From Polynucleobacter sp. 78F-HAINBA (GTDB lineage: Bacteria > Pseudomonadota > Gammaproteobacteria > Burkholderiales > Burkholderiaceae), in the NCBI RefSeq assembly GCF_018882325.1, contig NZ_JACVOQ010000001.1, positions 186,001-250,000 of the forward strand: 64,000 nucleotides of DNA, given 5' to 3'. A program made the position numbers and the translations under genes. Below the pieces are notes generated by a model. That model saw only the letters and a list, made by a program, of their open reading frames with translations. It was not told the origin of the DNA and searched no databases. This document shows, in pieces, positions 33,454-43,332 of this stretch (positions within the stretch are counted from its first letter, which is position 1; the number at the start of each line of letters is the position of its first letter).

Positions 33454-33993
33454 ATGCTCTCAACCCCAGCCCCCAGAAACCCCTTACATACCCGTGAAAT
33501 TACCTTTCAGGGGTATGCTCGAGAAGACGGTCTGTGGGACATTGAGGCCCATTTACGGGATTTCAAATTTCACCCATTTACTACTGGTGGAAAGACCTGG
33601 GAGCCTGGCCAAGCTTTTCACGATATGTGGGTTCGCATTACCGTCAATACAGAATTAATCATTCAAGCAATTGAGGTGGCAATGGATAGTCATCCGCACC
33701 CCGAATGCCCCCAAGTCATACCTCCGATGGATGCGCTAATTGGCGCCCGCCTTGGCAAAGGTTGGCGCAAAACCATCAATGAACATCTTGGCGGAATTAA
33801 AGGGTGCACGCACTTGCGAGAGCTGCTGAGCAATATTGCAACAGCGGCCTTCCAATCTATTCCCGGAGCCTTATTTGATCCGGATGACAACAAGCCACCA
33901 CTCTATTTGGGAACCTGTAAATCTTGGGACTTTGATGGACCAGTAGTAATGCGCGTCTATCCCAAGTTTTACAAGTGGAAACCGACGGTCTAG
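33454..33993 (+). CDS. DUF2889 protein
   Basis: 179 aa, matching the DUF2889 family of betaproteobacteria: HTREITFQGYAREDGLWDIEAHLRD at the start, then GKGWRKTINEHLGGIKGCTHLRELL (about 108-132), where the conserved Cys and His lie. The function is unknown. No signal peptide or membrane segment. ATG 33454 is the first start that fits the family N-terminus. Confidence 0.82.
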   Translation: MLSTPAPRNPLHTREITFQGYAREDGLWDIEAHLRDFKFHPFTTGGKTWEPGQAFHDMWVRITVNTELIIQAIEVAMDSHPHPECPQVIPPMDALIGARLGKGWRKTINEHLGGIKGCTHLRELLSNIATAAFQSIPGALFDPDDNKPPLYLGTCKSWDFDGPVVMRVYPKFYKWKPTV

Positions 33994-33999
33994 ATTTCC

Positions 34000-34770
34000 T
34001 TAAAACTCACCACGGTGAACATTAAAGCCGTTGAAGGCTTGCTGCACTGGCATCAGCTCGACTAAATTAATATTCATATGGCTTGGCAAGTTGGCGGACC
34101 AATAAATAGCCTCAGCAACATCATCCGCGCTCAATGCTTTAACACCGGTATAGACCTGGCCAGCCTTATCATCATCACCCTTAAAGCGCACATTGGAAAA
34201 CTCTGTTCCAGAGCACATGCCAGGCTCAACGCAAGTAACACGCACCGGCGTGCCAATTAAATCCGCCCTGAGGTTCAGGCTAAATTGCTGCACAAAGGCT
34301 TTAGTACCGCCGTATACGTTGCCACCTGGATAAGGATAGTTTGCTGCTACAGAACCTAGATTAATGACGTGTCCACATTTACGCTCCACCATTCCCGGTA
34401 AGAAAGCGCGTGTCATATGCACGAGGCCCTTGATGTTGGTATCAATCATCTGATCCCAATCCGAGAGGAATGCTTGATGTGCTGGCTCTAAGCCTAAAGC
34501 CAATCCAGCGTTATTGACCAGCAACGTTACCCTGGCAAAGTCCGCTGGCAATGTTGCCGCAAGACCATCCACCTTCGCGCTGTCACATACATCCACAGCT
34601 AAGGTGAGTAATTTTTTCTGTTGCTCTGCAGGTAGGGATGCTTTTAATGCCTCTAAGCGCTCCACCCTTCTGCCTACAGCAATCACTTTATGGCCATGCG
34701 CTAAAAATCGTCTAGCAGTTGCCTCTCCAAAGCCAGCTGTAGCGCCGGTTACCAATACTGTATGTTCCAT
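34000..34770 (-). CDS. Short-chain dehydrogenase/reductase (YdfG-like)
   Basis: 256 aa SDR. The cofactor motif is VTGATAGFGEATARRF (residues 7-22, TGxxxGxG), then the NNAG motif (VNNAGLALG, about 86-94) and the catalytic Tyr-Lys in YGGTKAFVQQF (about 157-167), with the Ser in LGSVAANY. It resembles YdfG-type NADP-dependent 3-hydroxy-acid/serine dehydrogenases, which reduce malonic semialdehyde. Substrate assignment is tentative. Converges on the DUF2889 gene. Confidence 0.88.
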   Translation of the reverse strand: MEHTVLVTGATAGFGEATARRFLAHGHKVIAVGRRVERLEALKASLPAEQQKKLLTLAVDVCDSAKVDGLAATLPADFARVTLLVNNAGLALGLEPAHQAFLSDWDQMIDTNIKGLVHMTRAFLPGMVERKCGHVINLGSVAANYPYPGGNVYGGTKAFVQQFSLNLRADLIGTPVRVTCVEPGMCSGTEFSNVRFKGDDDKAGQVYTGVKALSADDVAEAIYWSANLPSHMNINLVELMPVQQAFNGFNVHRGEF

Positions 34771-34822
34771 ATTCTCTCTGCTTATCTTCTAAATTGACTG
34801 AGTCATTTATATTACTGCCTAT

Positions 34823-35656
34823 ATGACATTGTTGCGGATTATGGCTCACCTACTGCTTTCATTGGCCCTGATAGGTTTGATGGGAAAAGCGATGGCTGAT
34901 GAAAGTAAGTTCTCGGGAGGTTTTTTAGACCTTGAGAAAGCATCTGATCAGTACTCTAGCCAACGGGTTCTCGAATTTTGGGGTTATCACGACACCTTCG
35001 GAGAGCAAACTCAAAGCGACACCCTGAAGTTGCGCTACTACCAACCCCTTCAACTGGATCAATGGCGAGGTACCTTGCGCCTAGATACCTCCTATGTATC
35101 TACTTATGGACCTCAACTTCCAGAGCAATCATCTGGAACCTATAGTGCGGGCAACACAATGCTTACCGTCTGGGGAAACCATCCTAGTATTCTAAAAAAT
35201 TGGGAAGGAACTTTAGGCGGTCGAATAGTCTTTCCGTTTGGTAATTATGGGCAATGGGCAGCTGGGCCCCAGATAGGTACTGTATACGTCCCCAAAAAAG
35301 GATCTGACTCGCGGCTCTCAGATTTCTCACCACTCCTGCGATATATGTACGGGTTTAATACCAAAGGCAATTCATTTGCCAATAATTCTAGCCAACCTCC
35401 TTTAGTTCGCAATCTGAGTATTTTTCCAACGCTAGGATTTAATATTTTTCCCGATACGCAAATTCGTTTTTGGGATGAAAACGGAATTGCATGGAACACT
35501 GGTGGAGGTGGTGGCTGGTTTGTGCCACTTGATGCCATGGTGACTCATCGACTCAACAAACACTTCTTATTTGCCGTGGGGGCAAGCAAACAGGTAGTGC
35601 AGAGCTATCCTGTTTATGACTGGTCTTTTTACGGAAAGCTCTCGTTTAATTTCTAG
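34823..35656 (+). CDS. Probable outer-membrane beta-barrel protein
   Basis: 277 aa. Signal peptide through residue 25 (LLSLALIGLMGKAMA), then alternating strands rich in Trp and Tyr (KLRYYQPLQLDQWRG, TLRLDTSYVSTYGPQL), a glycine run GGGGGW near the C-terminus, and a terminal Phe (YGKLSFNF) like the BAM recognition signal. No family recognised; probably a channel or structural barrel. It is divergent from the SDR gene, 53 bp away. Confidence 0.6.
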   Translation: MTLLRIMAHLLLSLALIGLMGKAMADESKFSGGFLDLEKASDQYSSQRVLEFWGYHDTFGEQTQSDTLKLRYYQPLQLDQWRGTLRLDTSYVSTYGPQLPEQSSGTYSAGNTMLTVWGNHPSILKNWEGTLGGRIVFPFGNYGQWAAGPQIGTVYVPKKGSDSRLSDFSPLLRYMYGFNTKGNSFANNSSQPPLVRNLSIFPTLGFNIFPDTQIRFWDENGIAWNTGGGGGWFVPLDAMVTHRLNKHFLFAVGASKQVVQSYPVYDWSFYGKLSFNF

Positions 35657-35665
35657 TTAATAGAA

Positions 35666-36631
35666 TTAATCAAGATTTACTAGGTAACCCTTTTCGATAG
35701 TTGCCGCTTTCGATTTCACTAAAGCCTGCACTAACCAAGCTTGAAACTCTTCAGCACCGAGATGCAATTGCTGACGAATACTTTCCAGCACTGGCGTATC
35801 TGAAATCCACTGGTTAACTTTTGTCAGCTCCTGATTACGCCATTCCAATAATTTGTACTTTAGGAGCACCTTAGCGCCATGACGAGCATTGCGATAAGCA
35901 TCACTTGAGAGGTAATCCAGGCGGGATTTAGCAGTCTCAATAGACTTCTTTACGTCAGTAAAAGGTTTGCCATGCCCCGGAATAACCAAGGCAACTGAGA
36001 GCCCTTCAATTAGCTCTAGCGTCTGCGCCACCTCTTCAAAGCCACCCTCACCCCAGAGCTCAGGAAAGATGACTCCAAAGCCCTCCTCCCAAAGCGCATC
36101 AGCAGAGATCAAGATTTGATGTTGCTCTTGGTAGAGCATGATGGAATGGTTGTCATGCCCAGGAGCTGCAAGAATTTGCCAGCGATACGGGCCTAAGATG
36201 ATTTCTTCGCCTGGCACTAGGAGGGCATGATGTCTAAAGCGCGGGCATTCTTGTCCCAACTGCTGAAAGCTGAGCAAACTCTCATCCCAGTTTTGTACAG
36301 CAACTCCCTCGGCTTCTGGTATCCAGATCTCGCAATCAAATTCGTTTGACAGGACTGCATTGCCACCACAATGATCTGAGTGCAAATGGGTATTGACGAC
36401 TTTATTGAGCTTTTTTAAACCATGCTGCTTAAGCGCATTTGCGACTAAATCAACAGTCATCTGTTGATGGGCGCAATAGCCCGTATCAACCAGGGAAACA
36501 TCATCCTCGCCGAAAAGAAAAATATTATTTGCCGATAACCACCCACGTTCGAAAATATCGATTCCGGGAGGCAGCAAGTAATCGCCAATTCGCTTTTCAG
36601 GCACGTTAATTTTTCTGAGAAGTAAGCTCAA
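35666..36631 (-). CDS. MBL-fold metallohydrolase
   Basis: 321 aa. The metal-binding motif HLHSDHCGG at about residues 81-89 and the later APGHDNHS and VIPGHGKPF His residues give the complete beta-lactamase-fold metal site. Substrate unknown. The C-terminal region (about 230-321) is helical. The start overlaps the end of the lipocalin gene by 26 nt, so the two are probably translated in sequence. Confidence 0.85.
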   Translation of the reverse strand: MSLLLRKINVPEKRIGDYLLPPGIDIFERGWLSANNIFLFGEDDVSLVDTGYCAHQQMTVDLVANALKQHGLKKLNKVVNTHLHSDHCGGNAVLSNEFDCEIWIPEAEGVAVQNWDESLLSFQQLGQECPRFRHHALLVPGEEIILGPYRWQILAAPGHDNHSIMLYQEQHQILISADALWEEGFGVIFPELWGEGGFEEVAQTLELIEGLSVALVIPGHGKPFTDVKKSIETAKSRLDYLSSDAYRNARHGAKVLLKYKLLEWRNQELTKVNQWISDTPVLESIRQQLHLGAEEFQAWLVQALVKSKAATIEKGYLVNLD

Positions 36632-37181
36632 GCTTTTGAATATCGAATTGCTGCTGCTTCAAACGCTGCAATAAATCAGCATAGACTTTAGGATCGAGCT
36701 GAGGCGTTCTCGACAAAACCCAAAGGTACTCTCTTCTCGGATCACTTACAGCTGCCACCTGATATTGCGAATCCAAATCAATCACCCAGTAATCGCCCCA
36801 TACCAGCGGTAGAAATGAGAGCCACTCTGGAGCAAAGCGCACTTCTAATTTTGGTGAATCCTTAGCCCCAATTTGACGAGCTAAGCCCTCTGCCTCTGAA
36901 GTCTCTCCACCAGCCGTTTTGCAGCTATTGAGTACTCGAAGATTGCCATCAGGCTTAGCGGTATATACGGCCTTGGTATTTGAAACACATTTTTTCTGAA
37001 ACCAGTTTGGAAACTTAGCTATCTCATACCAGGTTCCCAAATAGCGAGGGACATCTAGAGAGGCTACAGTCTTCACCGCTTGCTCAGCTTGCTGAGCTGT
37101 GGCCTGCGATGATCCTAGACCAATCAGCAGCGCGCCCAATATCGAAACAAGTGAAACGCGAGAATGTGAAAACAGAGTCAT
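36606..37181 (-). CDS. Lipocalin (Blc-like)
   Basis: About 191 aa from ATG 37181, which gives a signal peptide (HSRVSLVSILGALLIGLGSSQATAQ) and leaves a 13-nt gap to msrQ; the frame is open to 37274. The lipocalin signature YLGTWYEIAKFPNWFQKKCV and the later WGDYWVIDLDSQYQVAAVSDPRREYLWVL block, which ends with LSRTP, match bacterial Blc. No lipobox Cys is evident at the cleavage site, so it may be soluble in the periplasm. Binds lipids or other hydrophobic molecules, possibly oxidised ones, given the MsrPQ neighbours. Confidence 0.85.
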   Translation of the reverse strand: MTLFSHSRVSLVSILGALLIGLGSSQATAQQAEQAVKTVASLDVPRYLGTWYEIAKFPNWFQKKCVSNTKAVYTAKPDGNLRVLNSCKTAGGETSEAEGLARQIGAKDSPKLEVRFAPEWLSFLPLVWGDYWVIDLDSQYQVAAVSDPRREYLWVLSRTPQLDPKVYADLLQRLKQQQFDIQKLELTSQKN

Positions 37182-37194
37182 AGATGAGGTGATG

Positions 37195-37782
37195 TTAAGT
37201 GATGAATCGCCTGCCCAAGAGCTTGCGGATATAAGGAATCCTACAACATAACAGCAATAGCAAAACGATTGCATAGATTGTTACGGTATCAAGATCGTTC
37301 TTGCCCGCCTTGTGCCACCAAAAGTGCAGGATCACGGTGCAAGCAATGAGATAGATCAGCCGATGAAGTTGCGCCCAACGACGCCCCAGCTTTCTTTGGG
37401 CCCAATGGGTAGAAGTCAAAGCCAATGGAATGAGCAATGCAAAGCTAATGAATCCCATAGTGATAAATGGCCGCTTCGCAACATCTTTAAGCATCTCTAC
37501 TAGGTCAAAGTCTTGATCCAGCCATAGCCAAATACCAAAATGTAGGCAGGCGTAGAAAAAACTAAACAAGCCCAACATTCTGCGATACCGAATCCATGTC
37601 ACTGAATTTGTCAGCAAACGTAATGGCGTCATCGCCAACGTCAAGCACAGAAAGACTAGCGCCCATGTCCCCGTTGAGCGTGTAATGAACTCAATCGGAT
37701 TAGCACTTAAATCATCCGTCAGACCAAGCCAAATTAATCGATCCAGTGGCAAGAGCGCTAGAAAAAAAATTATCACCTTCAT
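37195..37782 (-). CDS. msrQ: MsrQ, heme-binding subunit of the periplasmic methionine sulfoxide reductase
   Basis: 195 aa integral membrane cytochrome b of the ferric-reductase-like superfamily with six helices. Family residues RRMLGLFSFFYACLHFGIWLW (about 83-103, heme His) and LHRLIYLIACTVILHFWW (about 137-154, two His) are intact. It passes electrons from the quinone pool or flavin to MsrP across the membrane. 21 nt downstream of msrP in one operon. Confidence 0.93.
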   Translation of the reverse strand: MKVIIFFLALLPLDRLIWLGLTDDLSANPIEFITRSTGTWALVFLCLTLAMTPLRLLTNSVTWIRYRRMLGLFSFFYACLHFGIWLWLDQDFDLVEMLKDVAKRPFITMGFISFALLIPLALTSTHWAQRKLGRRWAQLHRLIYLIACTVILHFWWHKAGKNDLDTVTIYAIVLLLLLCCRIPYIRKLLGRRFIT

Positions 37783-37803
37783 AAACGCTTTATTTCATCA
37801 CCT

Positions 37804-38766
37804 TCAATAGAGCTTCTTGAGATCCATTCCAGCATACATGCTCGCCACTTGATCACCATAGCCGTTAAACATTTCTGTTTTGATCTTCGGAGCGAAAACT
37901 CCTTTAGAGTCTCCAATACGGCGCTCAGTAGCCTGACTCCAACGCGGATGATCCACCGAAGGATTTACATTGGAATAAAAACCATATTCTCGAGGAGCAA
38001 TTCTTCCCCAGCTAGTTTTAGGCATTTCCTCTGTTAAGCGAATTTTGACAATCGACTTAGCACTCTTAAAGCCATATTTCCAAGGAACCACAATGCGCAC
38101 TGGAGCTCCATTTTGCTTTGGTAGCATTTCGCCATACAGACCAAAAGTGAGTAGCGTCAGTGGGTTCATTGCCTCATCTAAACGCAAGCCTTCACGGTAA
38201 GGCCAGTCAATAATGTTATCCCCAAGTCCCGGCATCTGTTTTTTATCTGCCAAGGAAATAAATTCCACATATTTTGCTGAACCGAGTGGCTGAACATAAT
38301 TCAAGAGCTTTGATAAAGAGTAGCCATCCCAAGGAATTACCATTGACCAACCCTCAACACAACGCATACGGTAGATGCGCTCCTCCATCGGGGCTAACTT
38401 TAATAAAGCATCGATATCCAAAGTGACAGGCTTTTTTACCAAACCTTCAATACTCACTGTCCATGGCCTTGTTTGGAGGGTGTGAGCATAAGCAGCGGGA
38501 TCAGATTTATCAGTCCCGAATTCATAGAAGTTGTTATAGGTAGTAACGTACTTATAGCTAGTTGGGTCATCTTTTGCCATAAAAGCAGGACTTGGAGTGG
38601 CAGCCAACTTCTGCGGATTGACCGCCATAGCTTCACGAGAAAACCAAGGCGCTAAAGCACATCCAAATGCCCCCGCCGCTGCAGACTTAATTAATTCGCG
38701 GCGGCTCTCAAAAACTGCCTTAGGGGTAATTTCTTCAGAAAGTAACTTCGGGTTATTTTTAGGCAT
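37804..38766 (-). CDS. msrP: MsrP, molybdopterin-dependent methionine sulfoxide reductase
   Basis: 320 aa. A Tat signal ([20 protein letters not shown], about 22-41) directs the folded enzyme to the periplasm. The molybdenum ligand Cys is in [15 protein letters not shown] (about residue 146), and the family block [22 protein letters not shown] lies near the C-terminus. It repairs oxidised methionine in envelope proteins. Slightly shorter than E. coli MsrP (334 aa). First gene of msrP-msrQ-lipocalin-MBL. Confidence 0.95.
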   Translation of the reverse strand: MPKNNPKLLSEEITPKAVFESRRELIKSAAAGAFGCALAPWFSREAMAVNPQKLAATPSPAFMAKDDPTSYKYVTTYNNFYEFGTDKSDPAAYAHTLQTRPWTVSIEGLVKKPVTLDIDALLKLAPMEERIYRMRCVEGWSMVIPWDGYSLSKLLNYVQPLGSAKYVEFISLADKKQMPGLGDNIIDWPYREGLRLDEAMNPLTLLTFGLYGEMLPKQNGAPVRIVVPWKYGFKSAKSIVKIRLTEEMPKTSWGRIAPREYGFYSNVNPSVDHPRWSQATERRIGDSKGVFAPKIKTEMFNGYGDQVASMYAGMDLKKLY

Positions 38767-38924
38767 ATCAATATCTCTTTGATGGTCGTCAAACTACACG
38801 ATGAATATGTTTATTCTCCTACGCTTAAGGATTTATTGCTGAACCCCTCTCTAGATAATAGGGTTAAATCTGATACCTGCAGGCCACATTACGCAGTTAA
38901 ATAATGGTTTTAGTCCCTTGAGAG

Positions 38925-39578
38925 ATGAATATGGCTTGGATTTTCTTGGCATGCGCCATTTTCCTATTTGGCATCTTTAAGAGTCGGGACGGCGTCCTCT
39001 TGCAGCCCCGGCTGCGGAATCTTTTTATTTCCTGCATCATCCTATTGGCCATTGCTTGGAATATTCGCGCCCATATGCCCAATAGCAATCTTCAAAACTT
39101 CATTGATTTATCGTTCCACTTTTTTGGTGCCTCGCTCCTTGTAGCTCTTTTTGGATTCTGGAGTGCCATTACCCTACTCTTTATCGTTGCCCTAGCGGGT
39201 ATTTTTACTTTCAGCGGGGATTTGGTAGAGGCTACTAGTCACTACATCATGGTGAGTGTGATTCCAGCAATCTTTGCCTATCTAGTCATTCGAGCAGTGG
39301 ATCGATTTTTGCCGAAGCATTTATTTGTTCTTATTTTAGGCAATGGCTATCTTGCAGGCTTTATTAGCACTTTTGCAACTGGTCTACTGATTTATGGATT
39401 GCAGCAAATTTTTCAAATTAGCTCATTCGGAACTAGTGATCCTTTAGGCTGGTTTTTAGGCTTGCTTGTCCTCTCCTTTATGGAGGGCTCACTATCAGGA
39501 ATGCTACTGGCTATTCTCCTGGTATACAGACCGCAGTGGGTTAGCACCTACCAAGAAGAGCAATATATGAGCGCTTAA
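38925..39578 (+). CDS. Integral membrane protein, ECF-permease-like
   Basis: 217 aa with six or seven hydrophobic helices. The segment around SHYIMVSVIPAIFAYLVIRAVDRFLPKH and the arrangement of helices recall the CbiM-like energy-coupling factor permeases annotated in betaproteobacteria, but no ATPase gene is adjacent and the assignment is moderate. TTGAGAGATG gives a weak Shine-Dalgarno. Followed by a strong terminator. Confidence 0.55.
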   Translation: MNMAWIFLACAIFLFGIFKSRDGVLLQPRLRNLFISCIILLAIAWNIRAHMPNSNLQNFIDLSFHFFGASLLVALFGFWSAITLLFIVALAGIFTFSGDLVEATSHYIMVSVIPAIFAYLVIRAVDRFLPKHLFVLILGNGYLAGFISTFATGLLIYGLQQIFQISSFGTSDPLGWFLGLLVLSFMEGSLSGMLLAILLVYRPQWVSTYQEEQYMSA

Positions 39579-39598
39579 GTATTTCAGCTCTACATAAG

Positions 39599-39630
39599 AA
39601 AAAAGGCAAACCGTTTGGTTTGCCTTTTTT
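39599..39630. terminator. Bidirectional terminator between convergent genes
   Basis: 14-bp stem AAAAAAGGCAAACC/GGTTTGCCTTTTTT with a 4-nt loop. It serves the membrane protein gene (plus) and icd (minus). Confidence 0.92.
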
Positions 39631-39646
39631 GTGAAGCTAACTCAGC

Positions 39647-41881
39647 TTAAGCTGCTGCTTTACTCAAGATGTCATTGAGCGTAGTGCTTGGGCACATCAC
39701 TGCTTTGAACTTGGCTTGATCAGGCATAAAGTAGCCACCAATATCAGCTGGCTTTCCTTGTACTGCCTTGAACTCAGCAACAATCTTTTGTTCATTCTCA
39801 GTCAAAGCTTTTGCAATCGGAGCAAAGTGAGCTTGTAGCTCTTTGTCTTCGGTTTGCGCAGCTAAGGCTTGAGCCCAGTACATCGCCAGGTAGAACTGGC
39901 TACCACGGTTATCCAACTCACCAGTGCGTGGTGATGGTGACTTATTGTTGTCTAACAATGTACCGGTTGCCTCGTCTAGAGTGCGAGCCAAAATCTTCAC
40001 TTTTGGATTATTGGTTTTATCACCGATATCTTCCAATGAAACAGCCAAGGCCAAGAACTCACCTAAAGAATCCCAACGTAAATGGTTCTCTTCAACTAAC
40101 TGTTGAACGTGCTTAGGAGCAGAGCCGCCCGCACCAGTTTCGAAGAGACCGCCACCCGCCATCAATGGCACGATAGACAACATCTTGGCGCTGGTACCGA
40201 GTTCCATAATTGGGAACAAGTCAGTCAGGTAGTCACGCAAAATATTACCTGTCACAGAGATCGTATCTTTACCGCGAATGATGCGCTCTAATGTAAAGCG
40301 CATTGCACGAGTCTGAGACATGATCTGAATATCTACACCAGTTAAGTCATGATCTTTCAAATAGGTTTGAACCTTCTTGATCAACTCAGCTTCATGTGGA
40401 CGGTACTCATCTAACCAGAATACTGCTGGGGTACCAGATAAACGTGCGCGGTTTACTGCCAACTTGACCCAGTCACGAATCGGCGCATCTTTAACTTGGC
40501 ACATACGCCAGATATCACCCTCTTCAACGTTCTGCTCGAGCAATACTGTGCCGTCATCCGCAACAATGCGAGCTACACCAGCTTCAGGGATCTCAAAAGT
40601 CTTGTCATGTGAGCCGTACTCTTCTGCCTGCTGAGCCATCAAGCCCACGTTTGGCACTGTACCCATCGTTGTTGGATCGAAGTTACCGTGAGTCTTGCAG
40701 AAGTTAATCATCTCTTGGTAAATACGGGCAAAGGTACTTTCTGGAATAACCGCTTTGGTGTCATGCAAACGGCCATCAGCACCCCACATCTTGCCGCCAA
40801 CACGAATCATCGCTGGCATGGATGCATCCACGATCACATCGCTTGGTGAATGGAGGTTGGCAATACCTTTTGCAGAATCCACCATCGCCAATGCTGGGCG
40901 GTGCTCATGACAAGCGTGCAAATCTTGAATGATTTCTTCGCGCTTAGATTCTGGCAAAGTTTTGATCTTGTCGTACAAGCTGCTCATACCGTTGTTTGGA
41001 TTAACGCCCAACTCTTCAAACAACTTGGCATGCTTTTCAAAAGCATCTTTGTAGAAAATCTTTACAGCGTGACCGAACACGATTGGGTGTGACACCTTCA
41101 TCATGGTTGCCTTCACGTGTAAGGACAACATCATGCCAGTCTTATAAGCATCTTCGATTTCTTTTTCATAGAACTCGCAGAGTGCTTTCTTGCTCATGTA
41201 CATGCTGTCAATAATTTCACCGGCAAGCAAAGAGACTTTTGGCTTAAGAACAATTGTCTTGCCACTCTTCGTTACCAAATCCATCTTCACATCACATGCC
41301 TTAGTCATAGTCATTGACTTCTCACCTGCGTAGAAGTCGCCGCCATGCATGTGGGATACGTGCGTACGGGAAGCTTGACTCCACTCACCCATAGAGTGTG
41401 GGTTCTTGCGGGCATAACGCTTAACAGCATTAGGTGCACGGCGATCTGAGTTACCTTCGCGCAATACTGGGTTTACTGCACTACCCAAGCACTTGGAGTA
41501 ACGAGTGCGGATGGATTTTTCCGCATCATCCTTAGGATCTTCTGGGAAATCAGGGATCTTATAGCCCTTAGATTGCAATTCTTTAATAGCGGCGAGCAAC
41601 TGTGGAACTGAAGCACTGATATTAGGCAACTTAATAATGTTGGTATCAGGCAATAAAGTCATGCGGCCAAGCTCGGCCAAATTATCAGGAACCTTCTGCT
41701 CAGCAGTTAAGCAATCAGAGAACTCTGACAAGATACGTGCCGCAACAGAAATGTCGCTCTCTACAACCTGTACCCCAGCCGGCGCTGTAAAAGTACGAAT
41801 GATTGGTAAAAATGCACAGGTCGCCAATAAGGGCGCTTCGTCTGTCAGCGTGTAAATGATCTTTGATTTCTCTGAAGCCAT
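39647..41881 (-). CDS. icd: NADP-dependent isocitrate dehydrogenase, monomeric type
   Basis: 744 aa, the usual length of the monomeric enzyme, unrelated in size to the 416-aa dimeric form. Family blocks are evident: [21 protein letters not shown] at the N-terminus, [19 protein letters not shown] (substrate-binding, about 72-90), [18 protein letters not shown] and [15 protein letters not shown] near the end. It converts isocitrate to 2-oxoglutarate and CO2 in the citric acid cycle with NADPH formation. Monocistronic. Confidence 0.97.
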   Translation of the reverse strand: MASEKSKIIYTLTDEAPLLATCAFLPIIRTFTAPAGVQVVESDISVAARILSEFSDCLTAEQKVPDNLAELGRMTLLPDTNIIKLPNISASVPQLLAAIKELQSKGYKIPDFPEDPKDDAEKSIRTRYSKCLGSAVNPVLREGNSDRRAPNAVKRYARKNPHSMGEWSQASRTHVSHMHGGDFYAGEKSMTMTKACDVKMDLVTKSGKTIVLKPKVSLLAGEIIDSMYMSKKALCEFYEKEIEDAYKTGMMLSLHVKATMMKVSHPIVFGHAVKIFYKDAFEKHAKLFEELGVNPNNGMSSLYDKIKTLPESKREEIIQDLHACHEHRPALAMVDSAKGIANLHSPSDVIVDASMPAMIRVGGKMWGADGRLHDTKAVIPESTFARIYQEMINFCKTHGNFDPTTMGTVPNVGLMAQQAEEYGSHDKTFEIPEAGVARIVADDGTVLLEQNVEEGDIWRMCQVKDAPIRDWVKLAVNRARLSGTPAVFWLDEYRPHEAELIKKVQTYLKDHDLTGVDIQIMSQTRAMRFTLERIIRGKDTISVTGNILRDYLTDLFPIMELGTSAKMLSIVPLMAGGGLFETGAGGSAPKHVQQLVEENHLRWDSLGEFLALAVSLEDIGDKTNNPKVKILARTLDEATGTLLDNNKSPSPRTGELDNRGSQFYLAMYWAQALAAQTEDKELQAHFAPIAKALTENEQKIVAEFKAVQGKPADIGGYFMPDQAKFKAVMCPSTTLNDILSKAAA

Positions 41882-42132
41882 TGATGTTTCCTCGATATGG
41901 ATAAATATTAGGGCCCGGTCTTATACCGAACCACTCTCGCATTCCGCACGCAACACTTCAGGCGCTTTTGGCTGTCTTGGGTGTAATTTCACGCACTGGA
42001 CCGAGACATCTATTTTAAATCATCGCCCCCGGTAATTTAAGGGCTTTTCAGTACCAAATTGACTGAAGTTGGCCAATTTAAGGGAATCCACCAAGCCAAT
42101 CCCCCGCCCACTTACAACGTAAACTGCGATAC
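41882..42132. promoter_or_regulatory. Divergent promoter region, icd and MFS gene
   Basis: 251 bp without a coding frame. It should hold promoters in both directions. GAGGAAAC lies before the icd start. I see no clear operator. Confidence 0.35.
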
Positions 42133-43332
42133 ATGACTAACAAGCACCCCCTACTCAACAAAAACCTCGTACTGTTGATTCTCTGCCAGGGCTTGTTTTT
42201 AACCAATAATGTGACCTTTATTGCCATTAATGGCCTAGTTGGGCTCAGTCTGAGCCCGGTTGCCTGGATGGCTACCTTGCCGGTGATGGGCTACGTTGTA
42301 GGGGGAGCATTCTCGACCTCGATTGTGGCCAAAACCCAAAATTACTTTGGCCGGAAGATCTCCTTTCAACTGGGCCTCTTGGTAGCCGTCTTTTCAGCAC
42401 TCCTGTGTGCCTACGCCGCCATTACCAAGAACTTCTGGCTTCTCGTGCTGGGAACCTTTATTGCGGGCTACTACAGCGCCAATGGGCAGCTCTACCGATT
42501 TGCAGCTGCCGAGCTAACCGTTGTCAGCCAAAGGGATAAGGCAGTCTCTTGGGTGTTGGCTGGAGGAATTCTTGGGGCCGTCATTGGGCCTAACCTTGCC
42601 TCGTGGACGAAAGACTTCTTTGATACCGCCTTCTTGGGTGCTTACCTCACCCTCTCGATAGCCGGCTTCATCGGGATTATCGTGATGCAGTTCATCCACT
42701 TCCCAGAAGAGTTCAAAACCCAACACTCACTTTCTGATGGGAGAGATCTAAAGACCATTCTTCGTCAACCCGTCTTTATGGTTGCCGTGATTGGTGCCTC
42801 TCTGGGCTACGGTGTAATGAACCTGCTTATGGCGGCTACGCCACTGGCCATGCAGATTTGTGGGCTACCATTTTCCGAGACGGCACTGGTATTGGAGTGG
42901 CATGTAATTGGTATGTTCGCACCTGGATTTTTTACTGGCTCACTCATTCAGCGCTTTGGCACACTCAAGATCATGGGCGTTGGAGTGATCCTCAATCTCC
43001 TGTGTATTGCAATTGCACTATCCGGCACCGACTTGCATCAATTCTTAATCGCACTATTTTTATTGGGTGTCGGCTGGAACTTTTTATTTACTGGCTCGAC
43101 CTCATTAGCGATGACAGCTTACCGCCCAGAAGAGCGTGACAAAGCTCAGGCAGCAATTAACTTCTTCGTGTTTGGCACCATGGCCTTCACTTCATTTGGA
43201 TCCGGCGCACTCATTACTTCGCAGGGCTGGAATATCCTAAATATCGGATCACTGCTTCCTGTTGCCGTTACAGCCGGCGCGTTAATTTGGCTGAGCGCCA
43301 ATCGTAAAAAGACTAGCTCAGCGTCCGGTTAG
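42133..43332 (+). CDS. MFS transporter
   Basis: 399 aa with about twelve membrane helices. The loop between helices 2 and 3 (KTQNYFGRKISFQLG) is a variant of the MFS motif A. The YRFAAAELT segment resembles DHA1-type exporters of unknown substrate that are common in Burkholderiales. The last 4 nt overlap the convergent DUF6352 gene. Confidence 0.85.
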   Translation: MTNKHPLLNKNLVLLILCQGLFLTNNVTFIAINGLVGLSLSPVAWMATLPVMGYVVGGAFSTSIVAKTQNYFGRKISFQLGLLVAVFSALLCAYAAITKNFWLLVLGTFIAGYYSANGQLYRFAAAELTVVSQRDKAVSWVLAGGILGAVIGPNLASWTKDFFDTAFLGAYLTLSIAGFIGIIVMQFIHFPEEFKTQHSLSDGRDLKTILRQPVFMVAVIGASLGYGVMNLLMAATPLAMQICGLPFSETALVLEWHVIGMFAPGFFTGSLIQRFGTLKIMGVGVILNLLCIAIALSGTDLHQFLIALFLLGVGWNFLFTGSTSLAMTAYRPEERDKAQAAINFFVFGTMAFTSFGSGALITSQGWNILNIGSLLPVAVTAGALIWLSANRKKTSSASG

